Assembly (NCBI RefSeq): GCF_028680575.1
Contig: NZ_JAPCKI010000006.1
Location: 306,846 to 370,845 of the forward strand
Length of the DNA: 64,000 nt
DNA from: Acidovorax benzenivorans
Lineage (GTDB): Bacteria > Pseudomonadota > Gammaproteobacteria > Burkholderiales > Burkholderiaceae_C
Direction: 5' to 3'
Part shown: positions 8,677 through 17,224 of the stretch, piece by piece
Numbering within the stretch: position 1 is the stretch's first letter
How the letters are laid out: every line of letters starts with the position of its first letter
Notes under the pieces: generated by a model
Told to the model about the DNA's origin: nothing
The model's database searches: none
What the model saw: the letters and a program-made list of their open reading frames with translations, nothing else
Position numbers and translations under genes: made by a program

Positions 8677-9420
8677 CTAACGCAGCAGTGTGACCTGCCG
8701 GAGTGGCTTGAGCACGCTCGACGGTGTCATGCCAAAGGTCTGCCGGAACATGCGGCTGAAGTGGGCCGAATCAGAAAACTCGCCGTGCAGTGCTGCATCG
8801 GTCAATCGCGGGCTGACGGCCAGCCCCGCCATGGCCAGCCGCACCTGAGACCAGACCCGATAAGTACGCAAGCTCACCCCCATCTCGGCACGGAACAGGT
8901 GGTTGAAACGCGACGCTGAAAGCTGAACGCCCGAGGCCAGCTCACCGCGTGCCACCCGCCCCGCTTGCGGATGGCGCAGCACATGCAGGCTGCGCGCCAC
9001 GCGTGGGTCCAGAGGCGCCACCTCGCTATCGAGCGGGCACCGCAGCAAGGAGGGCAGGTCGAAGTGATGCAGATAACCCTCCATGGCACTGCGTGCACCC
9101 ACAGGAGCTGCAACATCCAGCACCACGCCCCCCTCCTCTTGCCCGAACAGCCCCCGCAGGCCGCGCGCCTCGTGCGAATCGGGTTCCATGTACACCAGGG
9201 CAACCGTCTCGCCGCAAGGGTCAAACAGGTGCTCCACACCCGCATCGATTAGCGCGCTGTGGCAGGTTTCCACACGCCCCGCCCCCCAGTGCACGGCGAA
9301 CCGACCCGAGAGCCCCATGAGCAGCACCGGCGACGCATGGCAATGCCAGCCCGTGGCCGGGATCTCTCCGACATAGAGCGCCCGGTCAGTGCCCAGGGTC
9401 AGTGTGTTGCGTGTCGACAT
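8677..9420 (-). CDS. AraC-family transcriptional regulator
   Basis: 247 aa. The N-terminal half looks like a cupin ligand-binding domain with His-containing segments (GWHCHASPV). The C-terminal half (from about residue 150) has the paired helix-turn-helix of AraC/XylS proteins: GVQLSASRFNHLFRAEMGVS, then FSDSAHFSRMFRQTFGMTPS. The target is unknown. It is divergent from the alpha/beta hydrolase gene at 9545, which is the most likely regulated neighbour, and it ends three bases from the convergent nnr stop. Confidence 0.88.
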   Translation of the reverse strand: MSTRNTLTLGTDRALYVGEIPATGWHCHASPVLLMGLSGRFAVHWGAGRVETCHSALIDAGVEHLFDPCGETVALVYMEPDSHEARGLRGLFGQEEGGVVLDVAAPVGARSAMEGYLHHFDLPSLLRCPLDSEVAPLDPRVARSLHVLRHPQAGRVARGELASGVQLSASRFNHLFRAEMGVSLRTYRVWSQVRLAMAGLAVSPRLTDAALHGEFSDSAHFSRMFRQTFGMTPSSVLKPLRQVTLLR

Positions 9421-9544
9421 AGCCCAAACCTACAAGTCTTTTTACCGCGGCTTCCGTAGCCTTGCCTCTCCCGCCGTGGGTCGAGCAGGTGTTGAAGCAG
9501 CGGCCCACTGGCATGCACACCGCCATCTTCCTGGAGAACGCTTT

Positions 9545-10555
9545 TTGAAACGCATCGTTATTTCTGTCGCAACGGCACTGGTACTGGGCATGGTCGGCCT
9601 CTACTACGGGGCACCTTCGCTGTTCAAAGAGCCTCTGCTCAGCGCCAATCGCCATCTGTCCGGTCTGGAAGAAAAAACCACCGACGCGGCGATGCACGCC
9701 ATCCACTACCTGGACAACGGCACGCCCCCAAACCCCGCGCCGGGCCACGGCACTGACACCGGGACTGGCACACCCATCGTTCTGCTGCACGGCATTTTTG
9801 CGGAGAAGGACCATTGGGTGGATTTTGCGCGACCGCTCACCGGCCAGTACCGGGTGATTGCCCCTGATATCCCGGGTTTTGGCGAGAGCACGCGGCGGGA
9901 CGACCAGCCCTACGACTACGCTGCCCACGTCACGCGGCTGGCCGCGTTTCTGGACGCGCTCGGCCTTGCGAAAGTGCATCTGGCGGGCAACTCGATGGGT
10001 GGCACCATCGCAGCGCTCTTTGCCCTGCAGTACCCCGAGCGCGTAGCCAGCGTGGCCTTCATCGGCGCGCCCCACGGCATCCGATCACCCCAGCCCAGCA
10101 CCATGGACCGCCTCATCGACGCCGGGCAACGCCCGCTGGTAGCCCACGATGCCGCAGCCTTCGGCGCCATGATGGATCTGGTGTTTGAAAAGCGCCCCTT
10201 TTTGCCCTACCCCATCCTGCACGCGTCCGAGCAGGACGCGCTACACAACGCCACATCCAACACCCGCCTGTGGGACGCGCAGCTGAAAGACCGCTATCTA
10301 CTGGAACAACACCTGGGCCACCTGCAGCAACACCCCACCCTGGTCCTGTGGGGCGACAGCGACCGCGTGTTCGACCGCTCTGGCCTGCAGACGGTGCAGA
10401 AGTTGCTGCCGCAGGCGCAGATCGCGGCGCTGCCTGGCATTGGGCACCTGCCCATGATGGAAGCCCCCGCCGACACGGCACAACGGTATGCGCGCTTTCT
10501 GGAGCAATTGAGCACACCTCAAAGCGCCAAGCATGCACATTTCAATAAAAAATAG
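9545..10555 (+). CDS. Alpha/beta hydrolase with N-terminal membrane anchor or signal
   Basis: 336 aa from a TTG start. This start is chosen because GGAGA lies eight bases upstream and the resulting N-terminus (KRIVISVATALVLGMVGLYY) is a typical signal or anchor sequence; the open frame continues upstream into the AraC gene without a plausible start. The hydrolase core shows the oxyanion loop LLHGIFAEKDHW, the nucleophile elbow GNSMGG with Ser near residue 150, the acid in LWGDSDRVF and the His in GIGHLPMMEAP. It is probably an esterase or lipase acting in the periplasm or at the inner membrane. It could also be a meta-cleavage-type hydrolase, but no aromatic pathway is nearby. Confidence 0.85.
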   Translation: MKRIVISVATALVLGMVGLYYGAPSLFKEPLLSANRHLSGLEEKTTDAAMHAIHYLDNGTPPNPAPGHGTDTGTGTPIVLLHGIFAEKDHWVDFARPLTGQYRVIAPDIPGFGESTRRDDQPYDYAAHVTRLAAFLDALGLAKVHLAGNSMGGTIAALFALQYPERVASVAFIGAPHGIRSPQPSTMDRLIDAGQRPLVAHDAAAFGAMMDLVFEKRPFLPYPILHASEQDALHNATSNTRLWDAQLKDRYLLEQHLGHLQQHPTLVLWGDSDRVFDRSGLQTVQKLLPQAQIAALPGIGHLPMMEAPADTAQRYARFLEQLSTPQSAKHAHFNKK

Positions 10556-10598
10556 CCGCTAGCGCATGTTCTATATGCGCCAACAGCTATCAATTAAG
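10548..10598 (-). repeat. Dispersed ATAGCT...GCGCTA repeat, copy B
   Basis: On the minus strand: ATAGCTGTTGGCGCATATAG, then ATGCGCTAGCGGCTAT. The stop codon of the hydrolase lies inside the repeat. It also forms the only visible structure between the convergent hydrolase and rnr genes, so it may act as a bidirectional transcript end. Confidence 0.78.
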
Positions 10599-10649
10599 TA
10601 GCAGTGAGGAGGCGGACTGGAGAGTCCTTTGCACACCAGCTCGGCGACC

Positions 10650-12983
10650 TCAGCCCCGGCGTGGCTTGCGCGCTTTGCCTTTGCTGGATTTACCCGCCAC
10701 CGCCTTCTTGACCGATGCTTTGAGCGACTGGATCGGCGAACGCGCGGCCCGCTCGCGGGTCAGGCCTGCTTGCTCCGTGGCAGATGGACCTGCGGCCTTG
10801 TCGGACTTGCGTCCGCCGGAGCGGCCACCCGCCTTGCGGGCACCACCACCAGCGCCCTCGGCGCCCGCGCCCTTGTCCTTGAGCGCGCGGCCCAGCAGCT
10901 CTTCGCCCTCACGCACCAGGCGGAAGTCGATCTTGCGTCCGTCCAGGTCCACACGGCTGACCTGCACCCGGACCCGCGCGCCGATGGCGTAGCGGATGCC
11001 TGTGCGTTCACCACGCAGTTCCTGGCGCGCCTCGTCGAACTTGAAGTATTCGCCGCCCAGCTCCGTGATGTGCACCAGACCCTCGACGTACATCGCATCC
11101 AGCGTCACGAAGATACCGAAGCTCGTCGCCGCACTGACCACGCCGCTGTACTCCTCGCCCAGGTGCTCGCGCATGTACTTGCACTTGAGCCAGGCTTCCA
11201 CATCGCGGCTGGCTTCGTCGGCGCGGCGCTCGTTGGCGCTGCAGTGCAGGCCAGCGGCCTCCCAGGCCTGGGTGTCGCGGCTTGGCGGTGCCACATCCTT
11301 GCGGGGCTTAGTGCCGGGTGCCGCCACGCGGGCCGCCAACCGCTTGGCCAACTTGGCATGGGCTTCGCCGGGTGTGGGCAAGGACGGCAGCGCGTACTTC
11401 GTTTTGCTCAGAATGGCCTTGATGACGCGGTGCACCAGCAGGTCGGGATAGCGCCGAATCGGGCTGGTGAAGTGCGTGTAGGCATCGAACGCCAGGCCAA
11501 AGTGCCCACTGTTGACGGGCGTGTAGATGGCCTGCTGCATGGAGCGCAGCAGCATGGTGTGGATCTGCTGAGCGTCGGGCCGGTCCTTGGTTGCCGTGGC
11601 GATGGCCTGGAAGTCACCGGGTTTCGGGTCGTCGCCAATCGTCATGCCCACGGCCATGGCCTTGAGGTAGTTGCGCAGGATCTCCTGCTTCTCGGGCGTG
11701 GGGCCTTCGTGCACACGGAACAGGCCCGGCTGGCCGCCCTGCGCGATGAAGTCCGCACTGCACACGTTGGCGGCCAGCATGGCCTCCTCGATGAGCTTGT
11801 GCGCATCGTTGCGGGTGCGCGGCACGATCTTTTCGATGCGGCCGTTTTCGTCACAAACAATTTGCGTCTCGGTGGTCTCGAAGTCCACGGCGCCGCGCGC
11901 CTGGCGCGCGATGAGCAGCGCGCGGTACACGTCGTGCAGGTTGAGCAGGTCCTTCACGCGGTCCTTGCGCTTGCTGGCCTCGGGGCCGCGCGTGTTGGCC
12001 AGGATGGCCGCCACCTCGGTGTACGTGAAGCGGGCGTGGCTGAACATCACGGCCGGGTAGAACTGGTACGCATGCACCTCACCCTTGGCCGTGACCAGCA
12101 TGTCGCAGACCATGCACAGACGCTCCACCTCGGGGTTGAGCGAGCACAGACCGTTGCTGAGTTTCTCGGGCAGCATAGGGATCACGCGGCGCGGGAAGTA
12201 CACGCTAGTGGCGCGGTCGTAGGCATCGATGTCGATGGCGCTGCCGGTCTCCACATAGTGGCTCACATCGGCAATAGCCACCAGCAGGCGCCAACCCTTG
12301 CTGCGGCCGACCTTGGCGGGCTCGCAGTACACGGCATCGTCGAAGTCGCGAGCGTCCTCACCGTCGATGGTGACCAGAGGCACATCGGTCAGGTCCACGC
12401 GGCGCTTCTTATCTTGCGCTCGCACCTTGTCGGGCAGTTCCTTGGCTTGCGCCAGGCACTCGGCGGAGAACTCGTGCGGCACGCCGTACTTGCGCACGGC
12501 GATTTCAATCTCCATGCCGGGGTCATCCACCTCGCCCAGCACCTCGGTGATACGGCCCACAGGCTGGCCGAACAAGGCAGGAGGTTCTGTCAGCTCAACC
12601 ACCACGACCTGCCCGGGCTTCGCGGCGCCGGTGGCGCCCTTGGGGATCAGCACATCCTGGCCATAGCGCTTGTCTTCGGGCGCAACGAGCCACACACCGC
12701 TTTCCTGCAGCAGTCGGCCAATGATGGGCTGGGGTGGACGCTCAATGATTTCAACGACTCGCCCCTCGGGGCGGCCACGGCGGTCCTGGCGGACGATGCG
12801 CACGCGCACGCGGTCTTTGTGCAGGACAGCGCGCATTTCGTTCGGGGGGATATAGATATCGCCTTCGCCATCGTCGCGGATGACGAAACCGTGTCCATCA
12901 CGGTGCCCCTGCACGCTGCCTTCGATCTCTTGCGACAAATGTGTGGCCGGCTGCGTGCCGAGGGTGGATTTTTTGTTATACAA
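10650..12983 (-). CDS. rnr: Ribonuclease R
   Basis: 3'-5' hydrolytic exoribonuclease that degrades structured RNA and takes part in tmRNA-linked quality control. 777 aa from a TTG start. Order: N-terminal RNA-binding/cold-shock part (GHRDGHGFVIRDDGEGDIYI near residue 22), the RNB catalytic domain with VTIDGEDARDFDDAV and VAIADVSHYV, then the S1 domain (SFGIFVTLDAMYVEGLVHI), and a Lys/Gly/Arg-rich tail of about 75 residues. The open frame runs back through the antisense of a tRNA-Leu gene; the TTG at 12983 is preferred because it lies after the tRNA and follows an AGGAAAG site. Its mRNA leader must therefore be antisense to the tRNA genes unless its promoter is inside them. Confidence 0.94.
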   Translation of the reverse strand: MYNKKSTLGTQPATHLSQEIEGSVQGHRDGHGFVIRDDGEGDIYIPPNEMRAVLHKDRVRVRIVRQDRRGRPEGRVVEIIERPPQPIIGRLLQESGVWLVAPEDKRYGQDVLIPKGATGAAKPGQVVVVELTEPPALFGQPVGRITEVLGEVDDPGMEIEIAVRKYGVPHEFSAECLAQAKELPDKVRAQDKKRRVDLTDVPLVTIDGEDARDFDDAVYCEPAKVGRSKGWRLLVAIADVSHYVETGSAIDIDAYDRATSVYFPRRVIPMLPEKLSNGLCSLNPEVERLCMVCDMLVTAKGEVHAYQFYPAVMFSHARFTYTEVAAILANTRGPEASKRKDRVKDLLNLHDVYRALLIARQARGAVDFETTETQIVCDENGRIEKIVPRTRNDAHKLIEEAMLAANVCSADFIAQGGQPGLFRVHEGPTPEKQEILRNYLKAMAVGMTIGDDPKPGDFQAIATATKDRPDAQQIHTMLLRSMQQAIYTPVNSGHFGLAFDAYTHFTSPIRRYPDLLVHRVIKAILSKTKYALPSLPTPGEAHAKLAKRLAARVAAPGTKPRKDVAPPSRDTQAWEAAGLHCSANERRADEASRDVEAWLKCKYMREHLGEEYSGVVSAATSFGIFVTLDAMYVEGLVHITELGGEYFKFDEARQELRGERTGIRYAIGARVRVQVSRVDLDGRKIDFRLVREGEELLGRALKDKGAGAEGAGGGARKAGGRSGGRKSDKAAGPSATEQAGLTRERAARSPIQSLKASVKKAVAGKSSKGKARKPRRG

Positions 12984-13002
12984 TCTTAGTCTTTCCTGAA
13001 AT

Positions 13003-13087
<85 letters not shown>

Positions 13088-13125
13088 AGTTTAACGAGAA
13101 CCAGTGATGGTTTTCAAAATATCGA

Positions 13126-13153
13126 AGCCGCTGTGCCCACAGCGGCTTTTTTA
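13126..13153 (+). terminator. Terminator after tRNA-Leu copy 1
   Basis: Perfect ten-base stem AGCCGCTGTG/CACAGCGGCT with a two-base gap between the arms, followed by six T. Confidence 0.9.
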
Positions 13154-13250
13154 TTTGCCGATGCGCTTGGCATCGCCTGCTGCCAGCTTTCCATTTGAAG
13201 CGTTCGGCATATTTTTTTGCAAACTTTCCGAAAGCCCGAATTTCTTGTCC

Positions 13251-13256
13251 TATAAT
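13251..13256 (+). promoter_or_regulatory. -10 element of tRNA-Leu copy 2
   Basis: Perfect TATAAT 17 bases upstream of the mature tRNA 5' end. The -35 is poor (TTTCCG or TTCCGA about 19-20 bases upstream). The CG-containing segment after the -10 could be a stringent-response discriminator. Confidence 0.65.
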
Positions 13257-13273
13257 TCGAGGCTGATCTGAAA

Positions 13274-13358
<85 letters not shown>

Positions 13359-13366
13359 AACACATA

Positions 13367-13396
13367 AAAAGCCGTTGCAACTGCAACGGCTTTTTT
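13367..13396 (+). terminator. Terminator after tRNA-Leu copy 2
   Basis: Stem GCCGTTGCA/TGCAACGGC at 13371-13390 with a two-base loop, preceded by A-run and followed by six T; can work in both directions. Confidence 0.9.
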
Positions 13397-13415
13397 GTTT
13401 TCAGGCCACCAAAGA

Positions 13416-13449
13416 AAAAAGACGAGACCGCCAGAGATCTCGTCTTTTG
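13416..13449 (-). terminator. Terminator of the DUF349 gene
   Basis: AAAAGACGAGA/TCTCGTCTTTT inverted repeat around a ten-base loop. In the minus-strand transcript it ends in a T-run, 58 bases after the DUF349 stop. Confidence 0.85.
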
Positions 13450-13507
13450 TTCTGACTGCTGCGCTGCGGGCACACGCACCGCAGTGCGCACACCCCCAGC
13501 CCTCCGA

Positions 13508-16273
13508 TTACTTGCGCAGCAGCGTCTTGAGCACGTTTTGCAAACGGCGTGCGTTGGCAGCATCGCTGGCGCTCGTCAGCACGCGCGCCACATCCAGACC
13601 CCAGGTCTGGGCCGGCGCGGGGTCGTTGCGGCGTGTGAGCAACTGCAGCTGCAGCATGCGCCGCGCGGCGATGTGCTCCGCTGGCGTTGGGGCCTCAGCC
13701 GCCATCTCCAGGCGCAGCAGCGCTTCTGCCGCATCTCCCTTGGGTGCGGCCGACAGCGCTTGGGTCCAGGCGCTGCGCACCGACGCCGTCACACCCGAAC
13801 CCAGGTCTTGCGTGCCGGGCACCTGCGCTGCATCACGCTTTTCCCATGCGGTCAATAACTGGGTCAGGGCTTCGCCATGGGCCTGCGCGGCCAACTTCTT
13901 CAGAGCCAGCTGCGCGTGTTCCATCGCCTCACGCTGAGCGCGGAAGGCCGTGTCACCCAGACGGGGGCCACGGTCCTCGAACGCCGGACGATCACCAAAA
14001 CGGCCACCCCGGTCGGCGCGATCTCCCATGCGGCCATCAGTGCGTGGGCCACGGGCACCGTCACGGTCGCCAGGACGACCATCACGGCGGTCACCGGGTC
14101 GCGCACCACGACCAGGGGCAACCGGAGCGTCTTTCTTCATGCCAGGGCGATCATCCCCACGCACAGCCACGACAGGTCGTGCAGCAGGCTTGGGAGTCGC
14201 AGGTGCTGGAGCAGGCGCGGCAACCTCACCGCCTTCGGCGGCATCCACAGACGCATCAACTCCGCCTTCAACCGCAACTGGAGCAGCATTCGCCTGCGCT
14301 TCGGCGTGCGACTGTGCATCCTTGTTGGCCGTAGCGACAGCTTCGGCCGCCTGTGCCTGGCCGCGCAATGCGGCCTCCAGCGCCTGCATGGCAGCACGGA
14401 TTTGCTGCGCGTCACCGGTGGCGTTGGCAGCCTCCAGGGCCTTCGATGCATCTAGAACAACGCGGTCCCGCGCACTCAGCTCGGTGACAGCGCGATCACG
14501 ATCTGCCGACTTGCGGTTGAACGCTTCGTCAATGGGCTTGCGGAACGCGTCCCACAGCTTTTGCTCATGCTTGCGGTCCAGCGGCACCGCCTGCGCCTCG
14601 GCTTGCCAGCGCTGCTGCAGCGCCTTGACGGCATCGACGCGCAGCGACGGTGCAGCGCCCAGGGCTGTGGCTTCGTCAATCATCGCGTGGCGACGTGCCA
14701 GGCTTTCCTTTTGTGCTGCTTCCAGCGGCGCAGCAGCCAGGGCAATGGCCTGCTTCCACAACGGCTGCAGTTCGGCAAAGATTTTTTCCCCCACATGGCC
14801 GCCTTCGCGCCAGCGGTCGCCAAACTGGTACAGCGCACGGTTGATGGACTTCCAGTCGCCCGACGCAGCATGCTCTTGCGCCCAGGCCTTGACCTCTTCG
14901 ATCAACGCCAGGCGCTGGGCCTTGTGCTCAGCCGCTTCGGCGCGGATCTTGTCCAGCCAGGACTCAACCACCTTGTGCGCGGCGTTGCAGGCTTCATCGA
15001 ACTTTTTCCAGAGAGCGTGGTTGGGGGCGCCGCCCTGGTCTGCTTGCTTCCACTGGTCTCGCAGATTGCGCAGGGTCTCCTGCATCTTGCGGCCACCCAG
15101 GGCCTGACCCTCAGGGCGGCTGAGCAGGGCCTCAGCCTTGGCCACCAAGTCTTCACGCACCTGGTCTGCACTCCAGCGCTGCCAGCCTTCCAGTTCACCC
15201 GCAGCCACCAGCGCCGTGTGCACCTGTTGCTCCAGGGCGTTGTCAATGTGTTTGCCATGTACCTTGAGCACGGCACGCAGTGCTGCTGCCGCGCCAGCAC
15301 TGGCCTTGCCATGGCCTTCGGCGGTTTCTTTTTCGAGCGTTGCCAACGCATCGCGCACCAGTTGGTGCGCCTTTTCGATCACTTCTGGCGCCACCTTGGG
15401 CTTGGCGGCACGCGCTGGCTTGCTGGCGGCGGCGGAAGCGGCCGCAGCGGCGGCGGCCTCAGTAGGCAGGCCACGCGCGGCGCGCAACTCGTCCGCCCAC
15501 ACCGGCACGGGTGGCAGCGGCGCGGAGGCATCTTCTGCGGCTGCGGCGGCCTGGGCTACTGCGGGTTGAAAAGCCTCCCACACCACCAGCAACTGGGTGC
15601 GCGATGCATCCAGCAAAGGGGGGAACCGCGCCTCGACACTCGCCCAGCTCGCGTCACCCGTCAGCTCCTGAGCTTGCTCCTGCCAGCGCGCGACATCGGC
15701 GCGCAGCAGCTCCAGCGTGGCATGGGCGTCGCGCCAAGGCTTGGTAGAAAGCACTTCGATGCGCTGCGCCAACAGCACGGCGGCTTCGCGCTGCACCTGC
15801 ACGCGGTGTTGCAGGTCTTCGATGACCTTCACACGGTCTGCCAGCTGCACCTTGAGCAGCGACAGCGGCTCGCGCGACAGCGGCGCCCCTGCCTTGGCGG
15901 CATCACGCTGCCAGGCCAGGGCATCTGCAATATTGAGCTTGGAGGCTGCAAGAAGGGCCTGGGCCTTGTCAGCCCATTCGGCAGCAATGGCTTCCTGCCC
16001 CTTGGCACGGCGGATTTCATCCAGACGTTCGCGCACAGCGCGGGCTGCACCCTTGTCACGTCCGCTCAACTCCTTGAACACCTCTTGCAGTTGCTCGGGC
16101 GCTGGCTGCGTGGCCAGCCAGTCGCGGATGCGGGAGGCGCGCTCACCCGACGTGGCGGCAGAAAAAGCGCCGCCGGTCAGCGCATCGAGCGGGTGCGGCT
16201 CGTGGGTTTTGGCCGGGGCCGGATTCACTTCAGGTGCGTCGGACATTTTGCTGCGGGAAAAAAATGGAAACAT
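13508..16273 (-). CDS. DUF349 repeat protein with Arg/Gly/Asp-rich disordered segment
   Basis: 921 aa from the ATG at 16273 (MFPFFSRSKMSDAPE); an ATG nine codons later is possible. The body is long, charged and helical with several DUF349 modules, recognisable by repeated W..W....R....LWDAFRK / LWKKFDEA patterns in the middle third. Around residues 680-775 comes a low-complexity Ala/Pro then Arg-Asp-Gly-rich stretch (repeats such as RPGDRDGARGPR and RMGDRADRGGRFGDR), then a helical C-terminus. The family is poorly understood; this protein is typical of Comamonadaceae. The RGG-like composition suggests RNA or nucleic-acid contact, which is inference. The frame is open upstream to 16654 but that part looks non-coding. 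Confidence 0.8.
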   Translation of the reverse strand: MFPFFSRSKMSDAPEVNPAPAKTHEPHPLDALTGGAFSAATSGERASRIRDWLATQPAPEQLQEVFKELSGRDKGAARAVRERLDEIRRAKGQEAIAAEWADKAQALLAASKLNIADALAWQRDAAKAGAPLSREPLSLLKVQLADRVKVIEDLQHRVQVQREAAVLLAQRIEVLSTKPWRDAHATLELLRADVARWQEQAQELTGDASWASVEARFPPLLDASRTQLLVVWEAFQPAVAQAAAAAEDASAPLPPVPVWADELRAARGLPTEAAAAAAASAAASKPARAAKPKVAPEVIEKAHQLVRDALATLEKETAEGHGKASAGAAAALRAVLKVHGKHIDNALEQQVHTALVAAGELEGWQRWSADQVREDLVAKAEALLSRPEGQALGGRKMQETLRNLRDQWKQADQGGAPNHALWKKFDEACNAAHKVVESWLDKIRAEAAEHKAQRLALIEEVKAWAQEHAASGDWKSINRALYQFGDRWREGGHVGEKIFAELQPLWKQAIALAAAPLEAAQKESLARRHAMIDEATALGAAPSLRVDAVKALQQRWQAEAQAVPLDRKHEQKLWDAFRKPIDEAFNRKSADRDRAVTELSARDRVVLDASKALEAANATGDAQQIRAAMQALEAALRGQAQAAEAVATANKDAQSHAEAQANAAPVAVEGGVDASVDAAEGGEVAAPAPAPATPKPAARPVVAVRGDDRPGMKKDAPVAPGRGARPGDRRDGRPGDRDGARGPRTDGRMGDRADRGGRFGDRPAFEDRGPRLGDTAFRAQREAMEHAQLALKKLAAQAHGEALTQLLTAWEKRDAAQVPGTQDLGSGVTASVRSAWTQALSAAPKGDAAEALLRLEMAAEAPTPAEHIAARRMLQLQLLTRRNDPAPAQTWGLDVARVLTSASDAANARRLQNVLKTLLRK

Positions 16274-16531
16274 GGATCCAATGGATAACGAAGGCGTCCC
16301 AGGCGCAGTGCCTGGGGCCGTGCCCGAGCGACCGCACCATGCGCACGCGAGGGCAACAAAGGGGCTATTTTCACCGGATTGGGCCAGCAGGCCGTAGCGG
16401 GGTGCCTCATCAACACCTGCAGGGTGATCTGGCACAAGGCTCTGCGAGACAGGCCGCCCCGCTGATGGACCTCTGCGAAGACGCCGCGCGACACTCCGGG
16501 CGAAGGGTCGCCGCTCTAGGGAACAGCCCCC

Positions 16532-16547
16532 ATTATCTATATATAAG
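16532..16547 (-). promoter_or_regulatory. Candidate -10 region for the DUF349 gene
   Basis: Minus strand TATATATAGATAATG in an otherwise GC-rich segment about 260 bases before the DUF349 start. Several overlapping -10-like hexamers; no clear -35. Confidence 0.35.
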
Positions 16548-16585
16548 GCAGTGCCGCCCACACACATGGCGAAGCACCAACAAGA

Positions 16586-16627
16586 AAGCCCGACGAGCAG
16601 TGCCTGAAGGGCCTGCCCGCCGGGCTT
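16586..16627. other. Imperfect long hairpin
   Basis: AAGCCCG ... CGGGCTT arms with further complementarity inward (GAGCAG with CTGCCC partly). On the minus strand it is followed by TTCTTG, so it might be a weak terminator for a minus-strand transcript entering from 16650-17000. Confidence 0.35.
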
Positions 16628-16934
16628 GACGGCTGACACAACGGTCTTTGCCATCGGTCGCTATGCGGAGAGAAAGGTCCACATGGCGAGGAGGCAAGGT
16701 ATTGCCTCCAGGGGTTGCCATGGAAGCGGTATCTGCTGCACCTTGGCACTGAATGCCCTCGGAGGGAGACTTCGCTTCGTCTGGCGATGCCTGAAATCTA
16801 CAGGCGCCTCCACCTTATCAAACTCATCCCGTCAACTCAAATCGAATTCTCAATGGCTGCGAAAAGCCCGATTGAATTTGACATGCTGATGTCTGCCGCC
16901 CCCTGCCTACCCACAGCGCAAAACCGCGCTCCGA

Positions 16935-16955
16935 AGCACCAAACTGTGCTTTTTT
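16935..16955 (+). terminator. Weak terminator-like hairpin
   Basis: AGCAC/GTGCT stem with a six-base loop followed by a T-run; a second T-run follows after ACATG. Short stem, so only a candidate. Confidence 0.3.
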
Positions 16956-17002
16956 ACATGTTTTTTCATAACTCATATGTCTTAAAAATTTGTTTGTTAG
17001 TA

Positions 17003-17032
17003 TTGACTATGCATTTAGTGAGCTTCTAGAAT
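17003..17032 (+). promoter_or_regulatory. Sigma70 promoter upstream of the transglycosylase
   Basis: TTGACT (17003-17008), 18-base spacer, TAGAAT (17027-17032), inside an AT-rich block that could serve as an UP element. Start near 17039 gives a leader of about 185 bases that begins with a GCCCC/GGGGC hairpin. Confidence 0.65.
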
Positions 17033-17224
17033 CCGCCAGCCCCAAAAACGGGGCTAGTACAAACCCCAATCGCTGCCGAACCCGGCTAAGTCAACTCAGG
17101 GCGCCAAGCACTCCACAGACGTGCAGCCCGGACTTGATGGCGTACCAATCCAGGCGATCTGCCAGAAAAGCACAGTCCTCCGCGACTGCGCCGCTCCACT
17201 GGCCCGCCTCAGAAAGGAAGAGCT

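Larger units (their letters stand above)
16274..17224. other. Gene-free region with AT-rich core
   Basis: No convincing coding sequence on either strand; the open frames have atypical composition and no family resemblance. It holds a candidate promoter for the DUF349 gene (16532-16547), an imperfect long hairpin (16586-16627), a short hairpin followed by T-run (16935-16955), an AT-rich block (about 16950-17035, with long T and A runs) and a sigma70 promoter (17003-17032) facing the transglycosylase. The segment 16640-16930 could contain a small RNA ending at the T-run, but I see no promoter for one. Confidence 0.6.

Noticed and set aside
16626..17029. Small open frames on the plus strand in the gene-free region
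   Set aside because: No ribosome-binding site, no family similarity and atypical amino-acid composition (Leu/Phe-rich from AT-rich DNA).
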